Below, one piece after another: positions 8,744-20,911 of a stretch of 64,000 nt of DNA. Under the pieces are notes generated by a model. The model did not search any database. It saw only the letters and a list, made by a program, of their open reading frames with translations, and was not told the origin of the DNA. The number at the start of each line of letters is the position of its first letter. The first letter of the stretch is position 1. This DNA is from Streptococcus pyogenes (GTDB lineage Bacteria > Bacillota > Bacilli > Lactobacillales > Streptococcaceae): positions 124,001 to 188,000 of the forward strand of contig NZ_LN831034.1 of the NCBI RefSeq assembly GCF_002055535.1, read 5' to 3'. The translations under genes and the position numbers were made by a program.

Positions 8744-8772
8744 TTGACTGTGAATGCGGTTTCCTGTAAAAT
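8744..8772 (+). promoter_or_regulatory. Promoter of the ridA-like gene
   Basis: TTGACT (8744-8749), a 17-bp spacer and TAAAAT (8767-8772), 32 bp before the ATG; a strong AGGAGG ribosome site follows. Confidence 0.7.
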
Positions 8773-8803
8773 TTAACTATATTATCAATGAGGAGGTTCG
8801 TAT

Positions 8804-9169
8804 ATGAAGAGCTACCCAGAACCAATGGGCCCTTATTCAACTTATACGATTGAAGGACATTTTCTATACACCGCAGGCCAATTACCCCTTAATCCAGTGA
8901 CAGGTCAATTGTCAGATGGTTTTGAGGCACAGTGTCGCCAGGTTTTTGTTAATTTACAATCTATTTTGGCAGAGCAAAAGTTGGACTTGAATCATATCTA
9001 TAAGCTAAATGTGTATTTAACAGATGTGACCAATGTGGAAATATTAAATCATGTCATGACTGATTTGTTTGAAGAGCCCTACCCTGTTCGGACAGCGGTT
9101 CAAGTGTCGGCGCTTCCTTTGCAAGCTTTGATTGAAGTCGAAGCTGTCGCCAGAGTGAAGCAGTTATAG
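8804..9169 (+). CDS. RidA (YjgF/YER057c/UK114) family protein
   Basis: The 121-residue product is a RidA-fold protein: N-terminal PMGPYSTYTIEGHFLYTAGQLPLNP and C-terminal PVRTAVQVSALPLQALIEVEAVA, with the substrate-binding Arg in the YPVRTAV motif. RidA enzymes hydrolyse reactive enamines/imines made by PLP-dependent amino acid dehydratases; relatives of this length act in specific catabolic pathways. The gene is followed 36 bp later by a membrane permease and lies opposite a YheO-type regulator, suggesting a small amino-acid or amino-sugar catabolic unit. Confidence 0.88.
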   Translation: MKSYPEPMGPYSTYTIEGHFLYTAGQLPLNPVTGQLSDGFEAQCRQVFVNLQSILAEQKLDLNHIYKLNVYLTDVTNVEILNHVMTDLFEEPYPVRTAVQVSALPLQALIEVEAVARVKQL

Positions 9170-9205
9170 TGTCTTATGTAATGAGATAGATTGGTGGAAT
9201 AGATT

Positions 9206-10225
9206 ATGGATATTATTATTGGAACAAGTCTTTTGATTCTTGTTTTAGCTATTTTTAGCTTGTTTAACTATAAGGCTCCTCATGGTGCCAAGGCAATGGG
9301 AGCTTTGGCTTCGGCAGCTTGTGCCTCTTTTTTAGTTGAAGCCTTTCAAGATTCTTTTTTTGGTAAGGTTTTAGGCTTTCAGTTTCTAAGTGAAGTAGGC
9401 GGAGCAAATGGCTCATTATCAGGGGTAGCTGCTGCTATCTTGGTTGCCATTGCAATTGGTGTGTCTCCAGGTTATGCCGTTTTGATTGGTTTGTCAGTTT
9501 CAGGAACGGGTATTATCCCAGGTTTTGTGGCTGGGTATGTGGTATCTTTTTTAATCAAGTGGATGGAAAAAAATATTCCTGGTGGGCTTGATTTAATCTC
9601 GATTATTATTGTCGGTGCACCATTAACTCGTTTCTTGGCGCAGTTAATTACGCCAGTGATCAATAGTACTTTATTGACTATTGGAGACATCCTGACCTCA
9701 AGTGCTAATAGCAACCCTATTATCATGGGAATGATACTAGGCGGTACGATTGTTGTTGTAGCAACAGCTCCGCTGTCATCAATGGCTTTGACAGCCATGC
9801 TTGGTCTAACAGGTATTCCGATGGCTATAGGTGCCTTATCTGTCTTTGGCTCTTCTTTTATGAATGGTGTTCTTTTTTACCGATTAAAATTGGGTGAAAG
9901 AAAAGACAATATTGCTTTTGCTATTGAACCACTAACGCAGGCAGATGTGACGTCAGCCAATCCCATTCCGATTTATGTGACTAATTTTGTTGGTGGTGCT
10001 GCATGTGGTGTTTTGATCGCCCTAATGAAATTGGTTAATGATACGCCAGGGACAGCTACTCCGATTGCCGGTTTTGCGGTGATGTTTGCCTATAATCCTG
10101 TCGCTAAAGTGTTGATAACAGCCCTTGGATGTATTATTATCAGCTTAATTGTGGGTTATATTGGAGGTTCTGTCTTTAAAAATTACCGTTTAGTAACAAA
10201 ACAAGAATTACAAGCGAGAAACTAA
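9206..10225 (+). CDS. PTS IIC-like membrane transporter (PTS_EIIC_2 type)
   Basis: A 339-residue polytopic membrane protein with glycine-rich spans (GVAAAILVAIAIGVSPGYAVLIGLSVSGTG, NPIIMGMILGGTIVVVATAPLSS) characteristic of the PTS_EIIC_2 family. No IIA or IIB partner is encoded nearby, so true phosphotransfer-coupled transport cannot be assumed. It shares a promoter with the RidA gene. Substrate unknown; the RidA and YheO neighbours favour an amino acid or related amine-containing compound over a sugar. Confidence 0.75.
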   Translation: MDIIIGTSLLILVLAIFSLFNYKAPHGAKAMGALASAACASFLVEAFQDSFFGKVLGFQFLSEVGGANGSLSGVAAAILVAIAIGVSPGYAVLIGLSVSGTGIIPGFVAGYVVSFLIKWMEKNIPGGLDLISIIIVGAPLTRFLAQLITPVINSTLLTIGDILTSSANSNPIIMGMILGGTIVVVATAPLSSMALTAMLGLTGIPMAIGALSVFGSSFMNGVLFYRLKLGERKDNIAFAIEPLTQADVTSANPIPIYVTNFVGGAACGVLIALMKLVNDTPGTATPIAGFAVMFAYNPVAKVLITALGCIIISLIVGYIGGSVFKNYRLVTKQELQARN

Positions 10226-10676
10226 TAAACATCTTTTTGACAGGACTTTTAACAAGATAGCAGTTATACTGTTATCACATTGGCTTGGCTATTGGCTGGT
10301 AAAGGTACCTTACCGTCAACTAGATCAAGGTTACTAAATGCCTAAAGAAGTATAAGATAACACACGAAAGACAGCAATACAAAGCTTTAGAGTTCTGTGT
10401 CATCTTACTGCTTTGACAGGTTTTTAGCTAACCTTTTTCTGAACTAAGCCATTGTTTTTATGGATAGAATTGAAAGCGCTTAACTTAAAGATGCTGTTCG
10501 TTTAATTAAGCCATTATCCTATCTCAAAAAAGCTGTTAGTAGATAGGTTAGAGATTTAGCTCTAGCTTATATTCACTGGTTGATTAACCCCCCAAAAGTA
10601 GCCTTTCTTGTAGCTTTGTTTTTAAGTACCTAGTGAGTCAAAGAATTAGCAATAGATAAAGATAAGGAGTTGATAT
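10226..10676. other. Non-coding region before the V-ATPase operon
   Basis: No gene is supported in these 451 bases. They hold two hairpins. GATAGCAGT/ACTGTTATC (10256-10276) is probably the end of the upstream transcript. AAGAT-ACACA/TGTGT-ATCTT (10354-10406, 31-base loop) has no T tract. A cre-like site also occurs at 10471. No clear -35/-10 pair for ntpF could be chosen. Confidence 0.5.
10471..10484. promoter_or_regulatory. cre-like CcpA site upstream of the V-ATPase operon
   Basis: TGAAAGCGCTTAAC matches the cre consensus at 12 of 14 positions, with the palindromic core AAGCGCTT. It is about 200 bp before the first gene, so its effect depends on a promoter position not resolved here. Confidence 0.4.
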
Positions 10677-10679
10677 GTG

Positions 10680-10989
10680 ATGAATACCCTATTGTCACTA
10701 ATGAATAGTATCGAACAAGAGGCTAGAACAATTTATGACAGTTACGATGCTAAGAAAAAAGCTCTAGCTGACAAAAAAGAAGAAGAGTTAAAGCAGCTGT
10801 TCCTTGAGTACGAACAAGAAACTCAGCTACTATTAGAAGCTAAACGTGAGGTGTTTTTTGAAGCTAATCGTCAAGAACAAAAAGCTTCAAAAAAGAGATT
10901 AGCGACGCAACAGCTAGCCCTTCATGCCATTTTAGAAGAGCATAAGCTAACCGTTGTTAGGGAGTTAGTGGATAAGGTGGTGGAGACAT

Positions 10990-11000
<11 letters not shown>
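10680..11000 (+). CDS. ntpF: V-type ATPase peripheral stalk subunit (NtpF/G-like)
   Basis: A 106-residue, highly charged coiled-coil protein (KKKALADKKEEELKQLFLEYEQE). It stands first in the ntp operon, exactly where Enterococcus hirae encodes NtpF. It would pair with NtpE as a peripheral stalk holding the catalytic head to the membrane sector. AAGGAG at 10664-10669 serves either the ATG at 10680 or an adjacent GTG at 10677; both are in frame. Its end overlaps ntpI by 11 bases. Confidence 0.8.
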
Positions 11001-13471
<2,471 letters not shown>

Positions 13472-13538
13472 GGTATGGTCCTTATCTAGATTTTAAAAAA
13501 CGGTGACACCACTAACACTATCAAAAGGGGGAAATTAG

Positions 13539-14123
13539 GTGAATGATATAACACAGTTAAGACAAAACGTTCTTGAAAAAGCACATCAAGAAGGTCAACA
13601 GTGCCTAAAGATAGCGACAGATAGTCTTGATACTGACTTTAAAGAGCGTCAACAGCAAGGACTACACGATTTAAAAGCAAAGCGTCAAAAAGAGTTAAAA
13701 GCTCTTGAACAGCAATTTCAGGTTGCGCAGCAGCAACTCAAAAATCAAGAAAGACAAGCTCTACTAGCATTAAAACAAGACAGTATAAAGGAGCTATTTG
13801 AAGCTTCTTTGGAGAAGATGACGAACTTTTCTAAGGAAGAAGAATTGGCTTTTTTGAAGCAAGTCTTGTCTAAATATCCAGAACAGCCATTGCAAGTTAC
13901 TTTTGGCGAAAAAACAGGGCAAAAGTTCAGTTCTTATGATTGTGCTGAGCTGAGATTAGCATTTCCTCAATTAAGCTATAATCAAGAGCTAATTCCTCAG
14001 GAAGCAGGATTTTTAGTCAGTTTAGACCAAGTCGATGACAATTATTTATACCGTTACCTTTTAGAATCAGTTCTTAAAGAAGAAAGCTCCCGCATCATTG
14101 ATATGCTTTTTTCAGAGATATAG
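13539..14123 (+). CDS. ntpE: V-type ATPase stalk subunit E
   Basis: A 194-residue protein with a long Lys/Glu/Gln-rich N-terminal coiled coil (residues about 5-85) and a globular C-terminal domain ending SSRIIDMLFSEI, as in NtpE/AtpE-type peripheral stalk subunits. The start is a GTG at 13539 with AAGGGGG just upstream; no in-frame ATG is better placed. It lies 67 bp after ntpK and 15 bp before ntpC. Confidence 0.87.
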   Translation: MNDITQLRQNVLEKAHQEGQQCLKIATDSLDTDFKERQQQGLHDLKAKRQKELKALEQQFQVAQQQLKNQERQALLALKQDSIKELFEASLEKMTNFSKEEELAFLKQVLSKYPEQPLQVTFGEKTGQKFSSYDCAELRLAFPQLSYNQELIPQEAGFLVSLDQVDDNYLYRYLLESVLKEESSRIIDMLFSEI

Positions 14124-14138
14124 GAGGTTTGACTAGCG

Positions 14139-15137
14139 ATGCCAACATTTCTAGAATTAAACACTACTATCAGTGTCAAAGAAAAAGAGTTATTGACTAA
14201 AGAGCAATTTGATAAGCTATTGCAGGCTCCCAATACAACAACCTTAGCTCGACTGTTGCACCAGTCAGTCTATCACCTAACTGTTGACGATCTCAACGAT
14301 TTGGATCGGCTAGAATCTATCTTAATGGCTGAGCTAACCAAGACCTATCGCTGGGCTTTTGCAGAAACCCCTCAACCTGACATAGTACAATTATTTACCT
14401 TGCGTTACACCTATCATAATGTCAAAGTGTTGTTAAAAGCTAAAGCTAGTCAAGCAGATCTGAGTCACTTATTACTACCAATTGGTGACAAGCCTTTGGT
14501 GGCTTTGGAACATTTGATTAGGACGATGACTTCTGATGAGTTTCCAAAAGAGGTGGTAACAGAAATCCAGTCCATTTGGGCCGAATATCAAGATTATCAA
14601 GACATACGCGTCTTAGAAATTGGTACTGACTTAGCTTATTTTAAGGCGTTGAAACAAATAGCACAAAGATTAGAGGACCCTGTTTTCCAACAAGCTGTTC
14701 TTATTGTGATTGATTTGTATAATCTGATTACCGTCAGACGGGCCAAATCGCAAAATAAACCAATAAGTTTCATGATGCAGTTATTATCTGATGAAGCAAG
14801 TAGACCAAGTAAAACATTTATCACACTTGAAGATGATAAGGATCTGATGACGTGGTTTGAAAATGTAACACCTGATAGCTATATGACAGCCCTAAAACCT
14901 TATTCAGAGAAACTTCGCCAAGGCACTCTTCAAACGACTGAGTTAGAATACCTTGTTGATGAATGCCTTTACCATTTATTTGCGAAGGCCAAATATCAAG
15001 TCGATGGGCCTTATGTGCTTGCTCGCTTTTTGCTCGCTAAATCGTTTGAAGTAAAAAACCTACGGCTTTTAGCGGCTGCTTTAGCTAATGATTTACCCAA
15101 AGAACGTGTCATAGAAAGGATGAGACCAATAGCATGA
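14139..15137 (+). CDS. ntpC: V-type ATPase subunit C
   Basis: A 332-residue, mostly helical NtpC/AtpC (archaeal-type d subunit) that couples the central stalk to the membrane rotor. Family features include the repeated helical bundle, the LRYTYHNVKVLLKAK segment near residue 90 and the late ALANDLPKERVIERMRP end. It has an AGGAGG ribosome site and overlaps ntpG by 4 bases (ATGA), showing translational coupling. Confidence 0.9.
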   Translation: MPTFLELNTTISVKEKELLTKEQFDKLLQAPNTTTLARLLHQSVYHLTVDDLNDLDRLESILMAELTKTYRWAFAETPQPDIVQLFTLRYTYHNVKVLLKAKASQADLSHLLLPIGDKPLVALEHLIRTMTSDEFPKEVVTEIQSIWAEYQDYQDIRVLEIGTDLAYFKALKQIAQRLEDPVFQQAVLIVIDLYNLITVRRAKSQNKPISFMMQLLSDEASRPSKTFITLEDDKDLMTWFENVTPDSYMTALKPYSEKLRQGTLQTTELEYLVDECLYHLFAKAKYQVDGPYVLARFLLAKSFEVKNLRLLAAALANDLPKERVIERMRPIA

Positions 15138-15454
15138 CCAAAACATTGTATAAAGTCGGGGTAATTGGTAACAGAGATGTTATTCTACCTTTTCAGATGA
15201 TTGGGTTTCAAACTTTTCCAGTAATAAAACCACAAGACGCTATTAACCAGTTGCGTCAACTAGCAATGGAAGACTTTGGTATTATTTATATCACAGAAGA
15301 TATTGCTGCAGCTATTCCAGAAGCCCTCACTCACTATGACAATCAAGTTCTACCAGCAGTCATACCATTACCAACTCATCAAGGAGCGCAAGGGATAGGC
15401 CTGTCACGCATACAAGCCATGGTTGAAAAGGCTGTCGGTCAAAATATTTTATAA
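15134..15454 (+). CDS. ntpG: V-type ATPase subunit F (NtpG)
   Basis: A 106-residue subunit F of the central stalk with the family's N-terminal KVGVIGNRDVILPFQMIGF and central DFGIIYITEDIAA strand-loop patterns. In E. hirae this subunit is called NtpG. Its start codon overlaps the ntpC stop. A 200-bp gap with its own promoter separates it from ntpA. Confidence 0.9.
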   Translation: MTKTLYKVGVIGNRDVILPFQMIGFQTFPVIKPQDAINQLRQLAMEDFGIIYITEDIAAAIPEALTHYDNQVLPAVIPLPTHQGAQGIGLSRIQAMVEKAVGQNIL

Positions 15455-15602
15455 CACTAAGACGTTAGGCAAAGAGGACTTATACTCTGTTTGAGGCTTA
15501 TGAGTAGCTAACTGATGAAATGCAAGGACAGGAAAATTGGTGAAGTTAGCAGCTGAACGCATAGGATAGTTTGCTGACTATTCAAAATAGTCACATTAAA
15601 CC

Positions 15603-15629
15603 TTGACAGTATAGATTAGTTAGTATGAT
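15603..15629 (+). promoter_or_regulatory. Internal promoter for ntpA-ntpB-ntpD
   Basis: A consensus TTGACA (15603-15608) and TATGAT (15624-15629) separated by 15 bp, 26 bp before the ntpA start. The short spacer would weaken it, but its place inside the operon gap suggests separate expression of the catalytic head. Confidence 0.55.
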
Positions 15630-15654
15630 TTGGAAAAAATAAAGGAGGAAAAAG

Positions 15655-17430
15655 GTGAACCAAGGAAAAATAATAACCGTTTCGGGACCTCTTGTTGTGG
15701 CTTCTGGGATGCAAGAAGCTAATATTCAAGATATTTGTCGTGTGGGACATCTTGGCTTAGTCGGAGAAATTATTGAAATGCGTCGCGATCAAGCGTCTAT
15801 TCAGGTTTATGAGGAAACATCAGGGATCGGTCCAGGAGAACCAGTAGTGACTACTGGTTGTCCTTTGTCGGTCGAGTTAGGCCCGGGCCTGATTTCAGAA
15901 ATGTTTGACGGTATTCAGCGACCGCTTGATCGTTTTCAAAAAGCAACGGACAGCGACTTTTTAATCCGTGGTGTGGCTATCCCAAGTCTTGATCGAAAGG
16001 CTAAGTGGGCATTTATTCCCAAGCTAAGTGTTGGTCAAGAAGTAGTTGCAGGTGATATTTTAGGAACTGTGCAAGAAACAGCTGTCATTGAGCACCGTAT
16101 CATGGTTCCTTATAAAGTTTCAGGGACCTTGGTGGCTATTCATGCAGGGGACTTCACAGTAACAGATACAGTTTATGAAATTAAGCAGGAAGACGGTTCC
16201 ATTTACCAAGGTAGCCTCATGCAGACTTGGCCAGTTCGTCAAAGTCGCCCTGTTGCTCAAAAGCTTATCCCAGTCGAACCTTTGGTTACAGGTCAACGGG
16301 TTATTGACACCTTTTTCCCTGTTACAAAAGGTGGTGCCGCTGCCGTTCCTGGACCATTTGGGGCAGGAAAAACAGTTGTGCAGCATCAAATAGCTAAATT
16401 TGCCAACGTTGATATTGTTATTTATGTCGGTTGTGGGGAACGCGGCAACGAGATGACCGACGTTTTGAATGAGTTTCCAGAGTTAATTGACCCAAATACA
16501 GGCCAGTCCATTATGGAGCGCACGGTGTTAATTGCAAACACCTCTAATATGCCAGTAGCAGCGCGTGAAGCGTCGATTTACACAGGTATTACCATTGCCG
16601 AATATTTCCGTGATATGGGCTATTCTGTGGCTATCATGGCAGACTCGACATCACGTTGGGCAGAAGCTCTGCGCGAGATGTCAGGACGCCTACAAGAAAT
16701 GCCTGGTGATGAAGGCTACCCGGCTTACTTAGGGAGTCGTATTGCCGAATATTATGAACGGGCTGGTCGTGTTCGGACCTTGGGAAGTCAAGAACGTGAG
16801 GGAACCATTACAGCCATCGGCGCGGTTTCTCCTCCTGGAGGGGATATTTCAGAGCCTGTCACTCAAAACACCCTTCGGATTGTCAAAGTTTTCTGGGGGC
16901 TCGACGCGCCTCTTGCGCAACGGCGTCACTTCCCAGCGATTAACTGGCTGACGTCTTATTCATTGTATCAAGATGATGTAGGAAGCTATATTGACCGTAA
17001 ACAGCAATCTAATTGGTCCAACAAGGTAACTCGTGCCATGGCTATTTTGCAGCGTGAAGCCAGTCTAGAAGAAATTGTACGCTTGGTGGGGCTTGATTCA
17101 CTGTCTGAACAAGATCGTTTGACCATGGCTGTTGCCCGGCAAATTCGGGAGGATTATCTCCAGCAAAATGCCTTTGATTCGGTGGATACCTTTACTTCCT
17201 TTCCGAAACAAGAGGCCATGCTAACCAATATTTTGACCTTTAATGAGGAAGCCAGCAAAGCCCTTTCTTTGGGAGCTTATTTTAATGAGATTATGGAAGG
17301 CACTGCTCAGGTACGCGATCGCATCGCACGCAGCAAATTTATCCCAGAAGAAAACTTAGAGCAGATTAAAGGGCTTACTCAGAAGGTTACCAAAGAGATT
17401 CACCACGTTTTAGCAAAGGGAGGAATTTAG
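15655..17430 (+). CDS. ntpA: V-type ATPase catalytic subunit A
   Basis: A 591-residue catalytic subunit with the Walker A motif GPFGAGKT at 233-240, preceded by the A-subunit-specific non-homologous insertion (about 110-185). [36 protein letters not shown] and SGRL blocks complete the ATP site. Start is a GTG at 15655 with AAGGAGG upstream. It is directly followed by ntpB with no gap. Confidence 0.97.
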
Positions 17431-18846
17431 ATGAGCGTTCTCAAAGAATATCGGACGGTTAGCGAAGTGGTTGGCCCTTTGATGATTGTTGATCAAGTTG
17501 CAGGAGTGCACTACAACGAATTGGTAGATATTACTTTGCATAATGGAGAAAGGCGTAAAGGTCAAGTCTTAGAAGTCCAAGGTGACAAGGCTATGGTACA
17601 GCTATTTGAAGGATCAACTGGCATCAACCTAGCCAAAACCAAGGTTCGATTTACAGGGCATCCTTTGGAATTAGCCGTATCAGAAGATATGGTAGGGCGC
17701 ATCTTTGATGGAATGGGGCAGCCCATAGACGGCGGTCCAGAACTTATTCCCGAAAAATACCTTGATATTGATGGTCAAGCGATCAATCCTGTCGCTCGTG
17801 ATTACCCAGACGAATTTATCCAGACAGGTATCTCAGCTATTGATCACCTCAATACCCTCGTTCGTGGTCAAAAGTTACCAGTTTTTTCGGGCTCAGGGTT
17901 ACCTCATAATGAATTGGCCGCACAGATTGCTCGTCAGGCAACTGTTCTAAACTCTGATGATAACTTTGCGGTTGTGTTTGCAGCTATGGGTATTACTTTT
18001 GAAGAGGCAGAATTCTTTATGAATGACTTGCGTGAAACGGGTGCCATTGATCGATCTGTTTTATTTATCAATTTAGCTAATGACCCTGCTATTGAACGCA
18101 TTGCAACACCACGTATAGCTCTGACAACAGCCGAATACTTGGCTTATGAAAAAGGTATGCATGTTTTAGTCATCATGACAGATATGACAAATTATTGTGA
18201 AGCCTTACGAGAAGTATCAGCCGCTCGCAGAGAAGTTCCAGGCAGACGAGGTTATCCTGGCTATCTCTATACTAATCTCTCCACCTTATATGAACGGGCT
18301 GGTCGCTTGATCGGGAAAAAAGGGTCAGTGACTCAAATTCCTATTTTAACCATGCCAGAAGATGACATTACCCACCCTATCCCCGATTTGACAGGTTATA
18401 TTACCGAAGGTCAGATTATTTTGTCGCAAGAACTATATAAAAATGGTTTTAGACCGCCTATTAATGTCTTGCCATCGCTATCTCGCCTAAAAGATAAAGG
18501 CTCAGGTGAAGGTAAGACTCGACAAGACCATGCTGCTACAATGAATCAGCTCTTTGCAGCCTATGCCCAAGGAAAACAAGCTAAGGAATTGGCTGTTGTG
18601 CTCGGTGAATCAGCCCTTTCTGAAACGGATAAACTATATGTGGCCTTTACCAACCGGTTTGAAGAAGAATACATTAACCAAGGATTTTACACCAACCGTA
18701 GCATTGAAGAAAGTCTTGACTTGGGTTGGGAATTGTTGTCGATTTTGCCACGTACCGAATTAAAACGCATTAAAGATGATATGTTAGATCGTTATTTGCC
18801 TAAAGCAGATACCACGATGACAAAGGTTTTTGTTGCAAATGATTGA
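17431..18846 (+). CDS. ntpB: V-type ATPase regulatory subunit B
   Basis: A 471-residue nucleotide-binding but non-catalytic B subunit. The P-loop is degenerate ([15 protein letters not shown]). The family signatures [64 protein letters not shown] and [16 protein letters not shown] are intact. It forms the alternating A3B3 head with NtpA. Its ATG follows the ntpA stop immediately, with AGGGAGG as ribosome site. Confidence 0.97.
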
Positions 18847-18890
18847 GTTGACCATGCAATTTCAAGCCCTTGACGAAAGGAGTTATATCA

Positions 18891-19517
18891 ATGGCACGAT
18901 TAAATGTTAAACCAACACGCATGGAACTTAGTAACTTGAAAAATCGCTTGAAGACAGCTACAAGAGGTCATAAATTATTAAAGGACAAGCGGGATGAGTT
19001 GATGCGCCGCTTCGTTGATTTAATTCGTGAAAACAATGAGCTTCGGCAAACTATCGAAAAAGAACTTGCTGCCAATATGAAGGAGTTTGTCTTGGCAAAA
19101 GCATCCGAAAATAGTCTAATGGTAGAAGAACTCTTTGCTGTTCCAGTCCATGAAGTGACCTTATGGATTGATATTGAAAATATCATGAGTGTCAATGTGC
19201 CTAAATTCCATGTCCAGTCTAATACGGCAAGAGAGCAAGAACAAGGTGAGTTTGCTTATAGTTACCTCAGCTCAAATAGTGAGATGGACAATACTATCCA
19301 AAAGACAAAAGAACTATTAGAAAAGCTCTTACGGTTAGCTGAAGTTGAAAAAACTTGTCAACTAATGGCTGATGACATTGAAAAGACTAGACGTCGCGTC
19401 AATGGCTTAGAGTATTCTATTATCCCGCAACTGAAAGAGACGATTCACTACATTGAGTTGAAATTAGAAGAGGCCGAGCGTGCGAGCCTTGTTCGTATTA
19501 TGAAAATAACATCATAA
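18891..19517 (+). CDS. ntpD: V-type ATPase central shaft subunit D
   Basis: A 208-residue subunit D, the central rotor shaft, beginning [20 protein letters not shown], the conserved opening of the family, with long terminal coiled coils and the [15 protein letters not shown] block near residue 165. The ATG at 18891 has GAAAGGAG 9-16 bases upstream and fits the family start better than the in-frame Met at 18870. It closes the operon; no ntpH or ntpJ (K+ transporter) homologue follows. Confidence 0.93.
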   Translation: MARLNVKPTRMELSNLKNRLKTATRGHKLLKDKRDELMRRFVDLIRENNELRQTIEKELAANMKEFVLAKASENSLMVEELFAVPVHEVTLWIDIENIMSVNVPKFHVQSNTAREQEQGEFAYSYLSSNSEMDNTIQKTKELLEKLLRLAEVEKTCQLMADDIEKTRRRVNGLEYSIIPQLKETIHYIELKLEEAERASLVRIMKITS

Positions 19518-19561
19518 AAGATAAGTGTTATATCAAACAAGGCGATTATTCGTTAAGTAGT

Positions 19562-19611
19562 AAAAAAGCAAGCCATCAAAGGGATTAACCTAACTGATGG
19601 CTTGCTTTTTA
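19562..19611. terminator. Bidirectional terminator between ntpD and the telA-like gene
   Basis: A perfect 16-bp stem (AAAAAGCAAGCCATCA at 19563-19578 with its complement at 19595-19610), with A and T tracts for use from both sides. Confidence 0.9.
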
Positions 19612-19636
19612 AGTAGCGTGACAGGTGATGTTTAGC

Positions 19637-20899
19637 TTATGCGCGAGTTATTTTATCAATTGTTTTTTGAGTTTCCTTGCCTTCACTAAGAAGTGCTTGC
19701 ACAATATTTTGGTCACGTAGTTTGACAGAATCGTTAATGGTTTCGGCAGACCTGATAATAGCACTTTCTAGTTGTGCTCGTTCTTTGCGTCCATGATCAA
19801 TCGCCGCAATGATCCCATTATTTTGTGCTACTAAACTTTCTGCCAGACTTGTCACAGATTTCATAGACAAAGTAGGGTTTTGTGCTGATTGTTCCAATGC
19901 TGGGATGGCTTCTTTACTTGTTTCTGCTAGCATCTGAAGGGCAGCATTATTAGCATTAATAATGGCATCAGCAGTCATTCCAGATTTAACCGATTGTTGC
20001 ATCATGCCTAACTGAGCAATAGATAGTTTCATCGTTGGAATGGTATTGCGGCGTAACATGCCTAGTTTTTGACGCATGTCAGAAGAGACCTTGACTAGAT
20101 TACGCATTTGCGGAGTTGTCGCCCAAGCAACATAGAGGCGACTCAAGTATTCGGTGTGTTGTTGTTCGAGAGTGTTGATGACTTCGGTAGTTCTTGCCAA
20201 AAGATCAGCTTTTATTTGATAGTCTGGTGTAGCACTGTCTTTGGTTTTTAGGTCTTTTTGTAAAGCCGCAGCGCGCTGACTAGCTTCTTTTTGACTAGCT
20301 TCGATAAAAGCAATGACGCCTACCAAATGTTCAATGGACTTAGTATTATCTTCAATTAACAATTCTGCTGAGACAATATTGCGAGCTAAGGTATCTTCTT
20401 GCTTGACAACCGCTGCAGCCATACTATCCATTTTTTGCTCAATGTTTTGAGAATCAAAATAAAACTCTTGCAGGGTATCACGGCTTTGTTTAAAGAGTTT
20501 TTGAAGAAAGTTTGGCTTTTTATCAAGGTCCACAGGTGTGGCATCCTTGTATTTAGCGATAAAACCATTGAGTTCACGATTGGTTGATTTTAAAAGATCA
20601 TCCACTTGTGGAATCTGTAATTTTTTTTGCTCTGCCAAGATATGATTAACCGTTGCATTGACCCCTTCAACAGCAGACTGACCAAAATCAAGTAGCGCAT
20701 TTTGGTCTGCCAAAAAGGTATCTACCAATGCCGGGGCTTTGGCAGTAATAGCTGTCTGCTGGTCAGCACTTAGTTTCTCAAAAAAAGAGATTTGGCCATT
20801 TGTGTCAGTTGGTAAGTCTGAGATAATATCGGTGGTTTTATCGGTTTTGATAACAGCATTGTCAGCAATTTGGTCAATGTCAAAATTAAAATCTGCCAT
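19637..20899 (-). CDS. TelA-family protein (toxic anion resistance)
   Basis: A 420-residue, alpha-helical, soluble protein of the TelA/KlaA family, named for plasmid tellurite resistance. Chromosomal copies in Firmicutes are linked to cell envelope stress and antimicrobial tolerance. Long coiled-coil stretches cover most of the length, with the family segment QTPQ-like TPQMRNLVKVSSDMRQKLGMLRRNTIP near residue 265-290 and a C-terminal RNI-type helix (RSAETINDSVKLRDQNIVQ). It follows an XpaC-like gene by 12 bp; the pair is commonly conserved together. True tellurite resistance is not implied. Confidence 0.85.
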   Translation of the reverse strand: MADFNFDIDQIADNAVIKTDKTTDIISDLPTDTNGQISFFEKLSADQQTAITAKAPALVDTFLADQNALLDFGQSAVEGVNATVNHILAEQKKLQIPQVDDLLKSTNRELNGFIAKYKDATPVDLDKKPNFLQKLFKQSRDTLQEFYFDSQNIEQKMDSMAAAVVKQEDTLARNIVSAELLIEDNTKSIEHLVGVIAFIEASQKEASQRAAALQKDLKTKDSATPDYQIKADLLARTTEVINTLEQQHTEYLSRLYVAWATTPQMRNLVKVSSDMRQKLGMLRRNTIPTMKLSIAQLGMMQQSVKSGMTADAIINANNAALQMLAETSKEAIPALEQSAQNPTLSMKSVTSLAESLVAQNNGIIAAIDHGRKERAQLESAIIRSAETINDSVKLRDQNIVQALLSEGKETQKTIDKITRA

Positions 20900-20911
20900 A
20901 AAGGGACTCCT

